From contig NZ_DALZFB010000001.1 in NCBI RefSeq assembly GCF_031979925.1, forward strand, positions 558,001 to 622,000: a DNA stretch of 64,000 nucleotides, in the 5' to 3' direction. Positions 49,291 to 58,303 of the stretch are shown here, piece by piece (position 1 is the first letter of the stretch; each line of letters begins with the position of its first letter). The notes below the pieces were generated by a model that worked only from the letters and a program-made list of their open reading frames with translations, was not told the DNA's origin and ran no database searches. Origin of the DNA: Pseudescherichia sp031979925. Its GTDB lineage: Bacteria; Pseudomonadota; Gammaproteobacteria; Enterobacterales; Enterobacteriaceae. Position numbers and translations under genes: made by a program.

Positions 49291-52287
49291 ATGAGTAGTA
49301 CAACTCTTGCCACCGGTACGCCGGTGGTCAGCGTCACCGATAATCGGGGTGTAATGGTACGCACCCTAAACTGGAATCGTAAACTGGCAACCGATCCGCT
49401 CTCTTTGCTGGTTAACCACAATCACATTAGCGATGACAGCCGGGTATTACAAAACCGTGACCCGCGCCTTTTTACCGCCTGGGCGGCAGACAATACGGCT
49501 CCGGCAAACCTGCGCAGCATTTCCTCGCTGGCAGGCCAGGTACTGCGTCGCGAAAGCACCGACAGCGGCGGGCAGGTGATGCTGTTTGATGCCGCAGGCC
49601 GTCCGGTGTGGAGCCGGGACGGACGCGGCACGGTGCAGACCGTAGCGTATGACGAGCCGGGCCGTCCTTCATTCGGCAGTGAGCAACTGAGCGGGAGTGA
49701 AATCCGCGTCAGCTGGCGCAGCGACTACGGTGACAGCGGTCCAGCAGATGACGGCTCGCAGGGGAACAACCTGCGTGGCGTCTGCGTGGCGCAGTATGAC
49801 AATGGCGGCGTGGTTCAGGTGAACTCGGTGGCGCTGAGCGGGGCGCCGCTAAGTCAGGGGCAGCGCTTCCTGGCGTCGGCAGAAGCGTTACCGGACTGGC
49901 CGGAGGATGAGGCCGGGCGGGAGGCGCTGCTGGAGGCGGAGACGTATACTACGTCCGTCACCGCCGACGCCCGTGGCGCGGTGCTGAAGCAGACGGATGC
50001 GAAGGACCATCTGCAGGCCTGGCGCTATAACGTCAGCGGCGCGGTCTGTCACCAGACGGTGACCCCGTCAGGCGGGAAGGCGCAGACCCTGCTTGACAGC
50101 GTCACCTGGAGCGCGGCAGGCCAGGTGCTGGCCGAGTCTGCCGGCAACGGCGTGACCACCACTTACGGCTACGACCCGCAGAACCAGTGGCTTGCCACGA
50201 TCACGGCACAGCGTGGGGACAGCACCATGCTGCAGGCCCTCAGCTACGGTTATGATAATACCGGCAACGTCACCTCCCTAAGCGACGGCAGCGTGGCATC
50301 GCACTACTACCGCAACCAGGCCACGACTGGCACCCGGCAGTTTACCTACGATGCGCTCTACCAGCTGCTGAGTGCCACCGGACGCGAGAACGCGAGCAAC
50401 ACCGGGATGCAGTACAGCAGTCTGCCCGTGATGTCAGACGACAGCCAGTACGTGAACTATACCCGCAGCTATACGTATGATGACAGCGGCAACCTCGCCA
50501 CCCTGGCGCACACCGGGGCAGCCAGCTTCACCCGCACCATGACCACGGAGAGCATCTCCAACCGCAGCGTGCAGCAGAACGATGGCGGAGCGCAGACGCC
50601 GGATGAGGTGGCAGACTGGTTCGACGCTAACGGCAACCTGCTGACGCTCCAGCCCAGCGCGTCGGGAAGCACCCCACTGACCTGGGACGGCAGCAATAAC
50701 TTACGGCGGGTAACTATTGTGAGCCGCAGCAGCGACGACAACGACCGGGAAATCTACCAGTACAGCGGCAGCCGCCGGGTACGCAGGCAGACCCGGACCC
50801 TGGTGAACAGCGGTAGCGGGCTGTGGAATGTGGACGAGGTGCGCTACCTGCCGGGGCTGGAGCTGCGCAAAAGCTGGCAGGAGACCGCGGGCAGCAGCGC
50901 CGCGCCGTCGCTGACGGAGGATCTGCACGTCATCACCGGCCAGGCGGGCCGGGCGGGTATCCGGGTGCTGCACTGGGAGACGGGCAGACCACAGGAGATT
51001 GCGGCCAACGACCAGGTGCGCTGGAGCGTGGACGACAATATCGGCTCGCTGGCGCTGGAGCTGGACAGTGAAGGGCAGCTTATCAGCCGGGAGGAGTACT
51101 ATCCCTTCGGCGGCACGGCGGTGTGGGCGGGGCGCAACGAGGTGGAGGCCAGCTACAAGACCGTGCGCTACTCGGGCAAGGAGCGGGACGGTACCGGGAT
51201 GTACTACTACGGCCACCGCTACTATGCCCCGTGGCTGTGCCGCTGGGTGAGCGCTGACCCGGCAGGCGAGGTGGACGGGTTGAATCTGTACCGGATGGTA
51301 AGAAATAATCCGGTCAGCCTGAAAGATATTGGTGGGATGGTTCCTGTAGTTGATGAGAATGCAGATGGAAAGAGCTTTAGTGACAGGCTTGCAATGTTTC
51401 AACAACAAGGTGGCAACGGAGGGGGGGCATCAGGCCCATCGGTACGGCCCAAAGTCCCTCCGCGTCCTGTAAAAGCATCAACATCAACGCCATCAGCGGC
51501 TATACCGGTACAACAGTCAGCCCCACCGGTAATGCCTGCCGACACAGCTGATGAGCCGCTCCCTGGCCCATCATCGGCGCCTGCCAGAAGCCTAAGAAGT
51601 CAGCCTAAATCGGCGGAGGACGTTTTTGACAGGTACGGGCCCGGTTATGACGCTGAAAACAGAACATATCCTTTTGAGATGATGGATGAAATTACTCAAA
51701 ATCAACTTAAGTATTCAAATGCATCTTTACCAGCAAAAAGCCTTGAAAAAATAGCTAACATGAAGTTTACGCTTCGGCATTATACATCAGCCCCAACGGG
51801 GCAGGCACCGTCCTTTAATGAAATTGCCACCAATATGGACCTGGTAAAAAAAGGGGTTAAATCTCTTTCACGATCGAGTACTAGTAATACCAACGAGGAT
51901 GACTGGCGCAGACTGGGGAATACCGGGTTTACATTTTTCCTTCTATCAATAAATGGAGAGGTGGCCAACAGAAAGTTCCTTGCTAATTCAACGCACTATG
52001 CAGAATTCAGTATTGATGAACTTATTCAAGCGCTTGGTCCGGACACGGAGTTTTTTGCCAGCGCAGATTTACTCCATGCGGGTCCTCTCAGTAATGTCAA
52101 GGCAATAAAAGGTAAAGTAGGTAATTTAAAATCGCTGCTTGCAGCAGCGGCAGGAATTTCTCCGGTAGAGATTGGAAGGCTAGATGCGAAAGCGCTGCTA
52201 AGTAGAATAGATGCAGCGTTTGGTAATACTCTTGAAATCAAAATCCCAGGCAATGTTAAACTAACAGGCGCCTGGAACAAAGTTTAA
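49291..52287 (+). CDS. TccC-like Rhs protein: Tc-toxin C component with variable C-terminus
   Basis: The 998-residue protein follows Photorhabdus TccC closely from its start (TPVVSVTDNRGVMVRTLNWNR) through YD/Rhs repeats to the core end KERDGTGMYYYGHRYYAPWLCRWVSADPAGEVDGLNLYRMVRNNP (about 625-672). After GGMVP (about 680) comes a Gly/Pro-rich linker (705-770) and a 230-residue C-terminal domain of lower GC, with LRHYTSAPTG near 826 and GNTGFTFFLL. TccC proteins form a cocoon with TcB and release this C-terminal toxin. LRHYT recalls ADP-ribosyltransferase toxins, but I cannot assign it. No TcA or TcB gene is nearby. Confidence 0.85.
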   Translation: MSSTTLATGTPVVSVTDNRGVMVRTLNWNRKLATDPLSLLVNHNHISDDSRVLQNRDPRLFTAWAADNTAPANLRSISSLAGQVLRRESTDSGGQVMLFDAAGRPVWSRDGRGTVQTVAYDEPGRPSFGSEQLSGSEIRVSWRSDYGDSGPADDGSQGNNLRGVCVAQYDNGGVVQVNSVALSGAPLSQGQRFLASAEALPDWPEDEAGREALLEAETYTTSVTADARGAVLKQTDAKDHLQAWRYNVSGAVCHQTVTPSGGKAQTLLDSVTWSAAGQVLAESAGNGVTTTYGYDPQNQWLATITAQRGDSTMLQALSYGYDNTGNVTSLSDGSVASHYYRNQATTGTRQFTYDALYQLLSATGRENASNTGMQYSSLPVMSDDSQYVNYTRSYTYDDSGNLATLAHTGAASFTRTMTTESISNRSVQQNDGGAQTPDEVADWFDANGNLLTLQPSASGSTPLTWDGSNNLRRVTIVSRSSDDNDREIYQYSGSRRVRRQTRTLVNSGSGLWNVDEVRYLPGLELRKSWQETAGSSAAPSLTEDLHVITGQAGRAGIRVLHWETGRPQEIAANDQVRWSVDDNIGSLALELDSEGQLISREEYYPFGGTAVWAGRNEVEASYKTVRYSGKERDGTGMYYYGHRYYAPWLCRWVSADPAGEVDGLNLYRMVRNNPVSLKDIGGMVPVVDENADGKSFSDRLAMFQQQGGNGGGASGPSVRPKVPPRPVKASTSTPSAAIPVQQSAPPVMPADTADEPLPGPSSAPARSLRSQPKSAEDVFDRYGPGYDAENRTYPFEMMDEITQNQLKYSNASLPAKSLEKIANMKFTLRHYTSAPTGQAPSFNEIATNMDLVKKGVKSLSRSSTSNTNEDDWRRLGNTGFTFFLLSINGEVANRKFLANSTHYAEFSIDELIQALGPDTEFFASADLLHAGPLSNVKAIKGKVGNLKSLLAAAAGISPVEIGRLDAKALLSRIDAAFGNTLEIKIPGNVKLTGAWNKV

Positions 52288-52319
52288 ACGCATAGACTAA
52301 CCGTTTACTGGAAGAGAAT

Positions 52320-52357
52320 AGAGTACACCGTCAAAAGATGTTATGGCGGTGTACTCT
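52320..52357. terminator. Hairpin between the tccC-like and Nudix genes
   Basis: AGAGTACACCG and CGGTGTACTCT form a perfect 11-bp stem with a 16-nt loop between two convergent genes. A U-tract is weak on both sides. Confidence 0.6.
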
Positions 52358-52374
52358 TAATGCCGGCACATTTG

Positions 52375-52998
52375 CTAGTCGAACCACGTCGGACGGTCTG
52401 ACATTGCAATCTCCATACTCGTTTTAATTTGTTCAGGAACGATCCTTGTTAGCGACAGCTCCGGCAGCTCGTTAATATCAAAAAAGCCAATATCGGTGGA
52501 TTCGTGGCTTAAGGCTAGGCTACCGCCGGTTTCCTCACACAGGAAGATATGTTTGTAAACATGCCAGGGGTAGGGTGGATGTCCATTAAGGTTGCGATCC
52601 CACACGCCCAGCAGTTTTGTCACTTTTACGCTGAGCCCGGTCTCTTCTTTAACTTCCCGGCTCACGGCGATAGATGGCGTATCGCCCACATCGGCCCAAC
52701 CGCCGGGCAAACTCCATAAACCATCGTCAGCTTCGCGAACCATCAGAACTTTGCCTTCGCGAAGGATGAATGCGCGAACATCCGTTTTCGGCGTTGCGTA
52801 GCCAACTTCAGAAACGTGATTCCACGTCTTAGCGTCAATATCAAAGCGGGAGCCGATCAGCTCAACGGCCATTTGCTGAAGGGTTTCATAACGTTCACGA
52901 TCGAAAACATCTTTTGCATAAGTGAGTCCAGTCTGGGCGATAGCGTTGAGCTGTTGTGCGAGGACAGTGATATCAATAACTTTCAAATCTTTCGGCAT
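52375..52998 (-). CDS. Nudix hydrolase with N-terminal Nudix_N_2-type domain
   Basis: The 207-residue protein has a helical N-terminal domain (about 1-65: LAQQLNAIAQTGLTYAKDVFDRERYETLQQMA), as in the ADP-ribose-type Nudix subgroup. The Nudix box is GGWADVGDTPSIAVSREVKEETGL, with the metal-binding REVKEE intact. The substrate is probably a nucleoside-diphosphate sugar or NAD-like compound, not certain. I start at ATG 52998, after GAGGAAAG; the open frame extends 14 codons more without similarity. It faces the tccC-like gene. Confidence 0.88.
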   Translation of the reverse strand: MPKDLKVIDITVLAQQLNAIAQTGLTYAKDVFDRERYETLQQMAVELIGSRFDIDAKTWNHVSEVGYATPKTDVRAFILREGKVLMVREADDGLWSLPGGWADVGDTPSIAVSREVKEETGLSVKVTKLLGVWDRNLNGHPPYPWHVYKHIFLCEETGGSLALSHESTDIGFFDINELPELSLTRIVPEQIKTSMEIAMSDRPTWFD

Positions 52999-53192
52999 AG
53001 ATCTTTCCTCAGGCTTGTCGTTATAGTTCGTTCGAGTCATGGCAAAGAAAGGAGATGATAGTCATGTTGGGCTGCCGAAGAGAAGGGGAAGAATGCTGAT
53101 TTTAAAGAATTCACCGGGAATGATAAGTAGCCTATGGGAACTCAATATCCAATTTAACATAATATACATTATGCGCACCAAGGTTGTAGAGG

Positions 53193-53220
53193 CTTAATGC
53201 TAATGTCTATTTGTGGCTCA
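53193..53220 (+). repeat. 28-bp direct repeat, left copy
   Basis: It reads CTTAATGCTAATGTC then TATTTGTGGCTCA and matches the copy at 54121-54148 at 26 of 28 positions. It lies just before the transposase remnant, so the pair brackets the debris region. Confidence 0.8.
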
Positions 53221-53295
53221 TTAGGAATGTCCGGGTTATAGCTTCAAAGCTGCTTGACTAGACAACGACTCACTTTTCCTGATGAGGAGTTTTCT

Positions 53296-53604
53296 ATGTC
53301 TGTACATGCCGCCGGGATGTTCACCGTGAAAGAAATCAACCGCCTAGAAATCCTTCAGGATGTCATCGATCGCAATCTGCGGCCTGGTCAGGCTACCGAC
53401 ATGCTCGGTATCACGCCGCGTCATTGCAGTCGCCTGCTAAAACGTTATCTCCAGCCCTGGCGGCCGCCTGGCATGAATAACCAGAGTCGCGGCCGTGCCA
53501 GAAACCGCCTGCTGCCCGCATCACTGACTGAGTTGGCATTAAATATCATTCGAGAACGCTCGCCGATTTTGGCCCCACACTGTTTACGGGTACGGTACAG
53601 TTAG
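53296..53604 (+). pseudogene. Truncated, frameshifted ISNCY-type transposase
   Basis: About 102 codons encode only the N-terminal HTH part of an ISNCY-like transposase (FTVKEINRLEILQDVIDRNLRPGQATDMLGITPRHCSRLLKRYLQ). After NIIRERS the frame is shifted: the +1 frame continues with A-D-F-G-P-T-L, the expected family sequence, consistent with loss of one base at about 53560. Similarity then ends near 53584. The DDE catalytic domain is absent, so this is a dead remnant. Confidence 0.75.
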
Positions 53605-53728
53605 CCTTACCGCTGTATCCCGCTCGAATAGTCAGCCACTTGTGTAGGGTTTAAATCGACGAGATACTCGCGACAGGAGATTTCTTGTTCGTCAGCGATG
53701 CCATTGTTCTTTATCAGGAAGGTGATGA

Positions 53729-53998
53729 GTGGAAGATATACTTTTTGTGATGAGCTGGATTAAAGATCATCATGTTGTGTCATTAACTTTTGGAGTTTTA
53801 TCCGCAATTTTATGGATTAAATCTGCCACAGCAAAAGTTGAGTTAGGCAAAAAAATTGTCATGGTCACATATGAAAATCCCGAACTTAATGTAAATCTCC
53901 ATGATTTCTTTGCCACCGCGCGGCTTCAATCAAAGTACAATTCATTTGCGGCATTGTCTGCGGCTGCAACAGCGCTATTCCAGATTCTTGGTTTGTAA
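53729..53998 (+). CDS. Small hypothetical protein with a membrane segment
   Basis: An 89-residue frame starting at GTG 53729, with AGGAAGG upstream. Hydrophobic stretches lie at about 15-32 (VVSLTFGVLSAILWIKS) and 72-88 (AALSAAATALFQILGL), around a polar middle. I do not recognise a family. AT-rich composition and its place among IS debris suggest a recently acquired or orphan gene. A partner relationship with the tccC-like gene is conceivable but unsupported. Confidence 0.45.
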   Translation: MEDILFVMSWIKDHHVVSLTFGVLSAILWIKSATAKVELGKKIVMVTYENPELNVNLHDFFATARLQSKYNSFAALSAAATALFQILGL

Positions 53999-54041
53999 TG
54001 CTGACCTGTCACCCATTGATTAATACCCGGTGGGGTTGGCC

Positions 54042-54069
54042 ATGTCCGCTGTTGGCACGAAGCGGACAT
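54042..54069. repeat. 9-bp inverted repeat in the IS-debris region
   Basis: ATGTCCGCT and AGCGGACAT flank GTTGGCACGA. I have an impression of similar GTCCGCT...AGCGGAC palindromes as dispersed intergenic repeats in enterobacteria; here it marks non-coding repeat material. Confidence 0.5.
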
Positions 54070-54120
54070 TTCATCTTTGCCCTGCCCCGGACACCTGAAC
54101 TTAGCTTTGACAAGTATGGG

Positions 54121-54148
54121 CTCAATGCTAATGTCTATTTGCGGCTCA
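54121..54148 (+). repeat. 28-bp direct repeat, right copy
   Basis: It matches 53193-53220 at 26 of 28 positions (C for T at positions 3 and 22). It ends 55 nt before the end of the nitrilase-family gene and may mark the edge of the inserted segment. Confidence 0.8.
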
Positions 54149-54202
54149 GTCCCATACTCAGCCTGGTCGTGCGATGCCTATGATAAACTTATCGATATTT
54201 TT

Positions 54203-54967
54203 TTATTTACTCAGGCAGAACACTTCCCCGGAGCACTTACCATCCTGTAAATCCATAATGACCAGGGCGGCACGATCCTCTGGAGCCTGAGCAATAAGTT
54301 CACCCTTTTCATTCCATGCAGCGCTTTTTCCGACCGGCTTCCACCCGCCTGACGGGCCACAGTAATTAGCCATCAACGTAGGCATTCCGTAACGTTTGGC
54401 GTAACTTTGCAGCAGACCTGCATCTTTATCGTAACCACCTGCGCTCAAAACTGAATTAAGATAAATTTCAGCCCCCATATGTACCGTTCGCTCTGCATGC
54501 ATCGGCTGCCCTGCATCTGCACATATAGCCACACCGACATTAAACGTCCGTGCCGTAAAAACACACTCCGTTTCACCGGCTGAAAAGTAATCAGACTCTC
54601 CAGGGTGAAGATACATTTTTCGGTAAAAGGAAATAGGCTGCTTTGAAGAAATTACACATGCGCCAATGGCTGGCTTGCGGTCTTTAACGTTCAAAGGCGC
54701 ACCCGCAATAATCACCATATCATGCCGATCGGCTAACCTCTGAAGAGGCCGGAGGCAGCTCTTATCGGCGAGAGCCAATTGTTCAGCCATCTCTGGTTCA
54801 TAACCTGTTAAAGAGAGTTCCGGAAAAAAGATGACGTTAACGCCAGCCGATGCTGCTGACGCGATCAGTAATTCGTGATAGCGCATATTCTCTTCAATAC
54901 AGCCGCGCATCGGAGCAAATTGTGCAGCTGCGATTTTTAACCTTCCTTGAATACTGCCCATGCCCAC
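54203..54967 (-). CDS. Carbon-nitrogen hydrolase (nitrilase superfamily)
   Basis: The 254-residue amidase-like enzyme has the Glu-Lys-Cys triad: Glu50 (FFPELSLTGY), Lys117 (FYRKMYLHPGE) and Cys149 (VAICADAG). The fold class cleaves amides or nitriles; the substrate is unknown. It is 60 nt behind the hydroxyacid oxidase gene on the same strand and probably ends the ABC-transporter operon. Lower GC than its operon neighbours hints at a separate origin. Confidence 0.85.
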   Translation of the reverse strand: MGMGSIQGRLKIAAAQFAPMRGCIEENMRYHELLIASAASAGVNVIFFPELSLTGYEPEMAEQLALADKSCLRPLQRLADRHDMVIIAGAPLNVKDRKPAIGACVISSKQPISFYRKMYLHPGESDYFSAGETECVFTARTFNVGVAICADAGQPMHAERTVHMGAEIYLNSVLSAGGYDKDAGLLQSYAKRYGMPTLMANYCGPSGGWKPVGKSAAWNEKGELIAQAPEDRAALVIMDLQDGKCSGEVFCLSK

Positions 54968-55027
54968 ACCTTAGTATTGTTAAGATCATCATTTACCATA
55001 CAAAAATAAACAGCATGCGTCATCTTT

Positions 55028-56188
55028 CTAATACTTCATTCTACTGGATACGCTGTGCCGCAGGATCCCGGCATCAATCGATGCGACATGCGTCTTGCCG
55101 CAGAACGCCATCGACAAATCGAACTCATTACGAATGATGTTGAGCGCCAGTGTAACGCCCTCCTCCCCCAGCGCCCCTAATCCATACAGCATACTACGCC
55201 CGATATAGGTTCCTTTTGCACCGAGCGCAATCGCTTTGAGCACATCCTGTCCGGAACGTATCCCGCCGTCGAAATGCACTTCTATGCGATCGCCTACCGC
55301 TGCGACAATCTCCGGCAATACTGTAATCGATGAGGACACGCCATCCAGCTGACGCCCGCCGTGATTGGAGACAATCAGCGCATCCGCGCCCGCCTCTACC
55401 GCCAGACGCGCATCGTCTGCATCCATAATACCTTTCACGACAAGCTTGCCGCCCCAGCGCTGCTTTATCCACTCAATATCCTGCCAGGAGAGCTGCGGGT
55501 CGAACTGCTGGGCCGTCCACTCTACCATCGCGTCGATATTCTCAACCCCGCTGGCGTGGCCAATGATATTGCCGAAGTTACGGTGGCGCGTGGCGAGCAT
55601 ACTGCGACACCAGCGCGGTTTGCCGGCAATATTAAGCAGGTTGCGCAGCGTCATTTTTGGCGGTGTCGACAGGCCATTTTTGATGTCTTTATGGCGTTGA
55701 CCAAACACCTGTAAGTCCATGGTGACGACCAACGCGCCGCAATTTGCGGCTTTTGCGCGATCGATAAGGTTCGCGACGAACTGGCGATCGCGCATGACGT
55801 AGAGCTGGAACCAGAATGGATGGTAATCCGTCGCCTGCGCCACCGCTTCAATCGAACAAATACTCATTGTGGAGAGGGTAAACGGAACGCCAAACTTTTT
55901 TGCCGCCCGCGCCGCAAGGATTTCACCGTCAGGATGGATCATGCCGGTTAAGCCGGTGGGCGCAATGGCCACCGGCATCGCCACGGTCTGGCCGAGCATC
56001 GCGCTGGCGGTGCTGCGCCCGGCAATATCGACCGCCACGCGCTGACGAAACTCAAGACGGCGTAAATCGGCTTCGTTGGCGCGATAGCTGTATTCGGTCC
56101 ATGAGCCTGCATCCACATAATCGTAAAACATTTTTGGTACCCGCTTACGCGCCAGCTGCCGTAACTCTTCGATGCAGGTTATGGTCAT
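55028..56188 (-). CDS. FMN-dependent alpha-hydroxyacid oxidase/dehydrogenase
   Basis: The 386-residue LldD-like TIM barrel oxidises 2-hydroxyacids to 2-oxoacids. It shows MFYDYVDAGSWTEYSYRANE, the FMN strand VAIAPTGLTGMIHPDGEILAARAAK, the catalytic His/Arg motif SNHGGRQLDG and FDGGIRSGQDVLKAIALGAKGTYIGR. Members include L-lactate dehydrogenase, mandelate dehydrogenase and glycolate oxidase; which applies is not clear. It is 17 nt behind the monooxygenase gene, in the same operon. Confidence 0.9.
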   Translation of the reverse strand: MTITCIEELRQLARKRVPKMFYDYVDAGSWTEYSYRANEADLRRLEFRQRVAVDIAGRSTASAMLGQTVAMPVAIAPTGLTGMIHPDGEILAARAAKKFGVPFTLSTMSICSIEAVAQATDYHPFWFQLYVMRDRQFVANLIDRAKAANCGALVVTMDLQVFGQRHKDIKNGLSTPPKMTLRNLLNIAGKPRWCRSMLATRHRNFGNIIGHASGVENIDAMVEWTAQQFDPQLSWQDIEWIKQRWGGKLVVKGIMDADDARLAVEAGADALIVSNHGGRQLDGVSSSITVLPEIVAAVGDRIEVHFDGGIRSGQDVLKAIALGAKGTYIGRSMLYGLGALGEEGVTLALNIIRNEFDLSMAFCGKTHVASIDAGILRHSVSSRMKY

Positions 56189-56205
56189 ATCCGTTTCCCA
56201 ATAAA

Positions 56206-57456
56206 TTACGATTTAACGTAATCGGTATAGGCGTTCTGCAACGCAATGTGATCGGCAATGTATTTAGCGTCATGCCATACGCCATAGATAAACGATGAGG
56301 CGCGATTCACCAGGTTAGGCAGACCAATGAAATAGATGCCCCGCTCGGCGGAAATACCGCGCTTATGAAACGGCACCCCTTTCTCGTCGAATGCTTCAAC
56401 CTGCAGCCAGCTGAAATCAAATTTAAAGCCGGTCGCCCAGATAATTGTCGTAATGCCCGCTGCGGCAATATCCAGTTGCGTAAGCGGACTGAGCAGGCAC
56501 GCCGGATCGGGCAACAGCTCCCATGCCTGTGGCTCCGGGGGCAGATCCAGCCCGTTGCGCTCAATGTAGGCATCGGCATCGCGTAGTACGTCGAAATAAG
56601 CTTTATCACCCTCGGCGATATTCTCAGCCAGGCCTTCGGCGAAGTGCAGCACGCCGTTATCCCAGCTTTTGGTAATGCCGACAAGCGTAATGCCCATATG
56701 CGCCAGGCGGCGGAAATCAACGGTTTTGCCACCCTCATAACCACTCACCGCAAAGGCCACGTGCTCTCTCTTCGGCTTGATTTTAACTTCATCCCACAGG
56801 CCGAGCGCACCGAGCCACCAGCAGTAATCACGGTCGCGATAGGCGCGCGGCGGACGGTAATGTTCGCCAACCGACAGATAAACCTCGCGCCCTGCCTTAC
56901 GCAGCTCTTCAGCGATTTGCGTACCGGATGCCCCTGCCCCCACCACCATTACGCCGCCGGCGGGCAACTGCTGCGGATTTTTATAGACGGAAGAGTGGAT
57001 CTGCTGCACCCCGGCGCTCTCCGGTACAATCTGCGGGAATGACGGCTTCTGGAATGGCCCCGTTGCGGCAACCACGTTGTCGGCTTCGAATTCACCGGCT
57101 GACGTCACCACGCTGAACCCGCTCCGCCCTGTCAGGCGCGCCACCTGATGCACCTCGACGCCGGTGCGGACTGGTGCCTCAAGCATCGTCACGTAATCTT
57201 CGAAATACTGCGCCATGCGCTCTTTCGGCGGAAAGGCTTCCTGGGAAATATTGTCGAATCTAAGCGACGGAAAACGGTCATGCCAGGCAGGTCCGTTCGC
57301 CACCAGCGAATCCCAGCGCTCGGAGCGCCAGCGTTCAGCGATGCGGCTGCGCTCAAGAACAACATGCGGCACGCCCATCAGCGCCAGATGTTCACTCATG
57401 GCAATACCGGCCTGCCCGGCACCTACAATAACCGTATTAATTTTTTCTACTGACAT
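56206..57456 (-). CDS. FAD/NADPH flavin-containing monooxygenase (group B type)
   Basis: The 416-residue protein has the FAD dinucleotide fold (VIVGAGQAGIAMSEHL) and the second NADPH-binding one (VVGAGASGTQIAEELRKAG, near 170). The late IWATGFKFDFSWL matches the ATG-x-x-x-D motif of CzcO/YUCCA-like monooxygenases. Such enzymes hydroxylate N or S atoms or insert oxygen next to a carbonyl, as in YUCCA's indole-pyruvate reaction. It is encoded behind the ABC permeases, suggesting oxidation of the imported compound. Confidence 0.88.
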   Translation of the reverse strand: MSVEKINTVIVGAGQAGIAMSEHLALMGVPHVVLERSRIAERWRSERWDSLVANGPAWHDRFPSLRFDNISQEAFPPKERMAQYFEDYVTMLEAPVRTGVEVHQVARLTGRSGFSVVTSAGEFEADNVVAATGPFQKPSFPQIVPESAGVQQIHSSVYKNPQQLPAGGVMVVGAGASGTQIAEELRKAGREVYLSVGEHYRPPRAYRDRDYCWWLGALGLWDEVKIKPKREHVAFAVSGYEGGKTVDFRRLAHMGITLVGITKSWDNGVLHFAEGLAENIAEGDKAYFDVLRDADAYIERNGLDLPPEPQAWELLPDPACLLSPLTQLDIAAAGITTIIWATGFKFDFSWLQVEAFDEKGVPFHKRGISAERGIYFIGLPNLVNRASSFIYGVWHDAKYIADHIALQNAYTDYVKS

Positions 57457-57483
57457 AATACATCCCCAAAAATTGACAGTTTA

Positions 57484-58302
57484 TTAATGGCTGGCTTCAA
57501 CGTTTAATACTTTGCCAAGCCCTAAAAACTTATTAGCAATAATTAACAGCGTGGCGGTGATGGCAATATAGATGACCGACAGGGCCGCCAACGTCGGGTC
57601 GGCGAATTCACGCACATAGTTGTACATCGCCACCGGTAAGGTCTGCGTCGCCTGGGTGGTAATAAACAGCGATGCGGTAAATTCATTAAAGGAGAGAATG
57701 GCGGCAAACAGCCAGCCGCCGAACAGGCCCGGCAATATCAGCGGCACGGTGATGGTCATTACGACGCGCAGCGGCGATGCGCCAAGGCTTGCCGCCGCCA
57801 GCTCAATCCGCTGTTCGAGGTTTTTTAGCGACACATAGACGCTGCGCAGCACAAACGGCAGCACCAGCACGACGTGGCAGAAGATCACCAGCGGATAGCC
57901 GCGTCCCAGGTTGAGCTGTGACACCAGCATCAGCAGGCCCAGACCTATAGTGAAATGCGGGATAAACAGTGGCGACAGCAGAATGCCTTCCAGCACCTGC
58001 TTGCACGGGAATGAGTAGCGCTCAATGGCAATCGCCAGCGCGGCACCCACGATCACCGCCAGCGACGATGCCCATGCGGTGACAATCAGCCCGGACCAGA
58101 AGCCGTGACGAAAATCATCGTAATTCACCGCTCGTTCGAACCAGCGCAGCGACCAGCCTTTCGGCGGGAAGAACAGCACCGAGGTGCTGCTGAATGCGGA
58201 GATAAACACCACGATGGTCGGCAGCAGCACAAAGATAAGAATAGCGGCGACCAGCAGGCGGCCCGCCAGCGTCATCAGTTTGTCGTTCATCGAACGGGTC
58301 AT
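57484..58302 (-). CDS. ABC permease, PotC-like
   Basis: The 272-residue inner-membrane protein has about six helices and the EAA loop QRIELAAASLGASPLRVVMTITVPLILPG. It resembles spermidine/putrescine PotC. Its start overlaps no gene but abuts the PotB-like stop (gap 1 nt). It forms the second half of the channel. The cognate ATPase is not encoded in the operon up to 54.2 kb. Confidence 0.88.
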   Translation of the reverse strand: MTRSMNDKLMTLAGRLLVAAILIFVLLPTIVVFISAFSSTSVLFFPPKGWSLRWFERAVNYDDFRHGFWSGLIVTAWASSLAVIVGAALAIAIERYSFPCKQVLEGILLSPLFIPHFTIGLGLLMLVSQLNLGRGYPLVIFCHVVLVLPFVLRSVYVSLKNLEQRIELAAASLGASPLRVVMTITVPLILPGLFGGWLFAAILSFNEFTASLFITTQATQTLPVAMYNYVREFADPTLAALSVIYIAITATLLIIANKFLGLGKVLNVEASH

Positions 58303-58303
58303 A

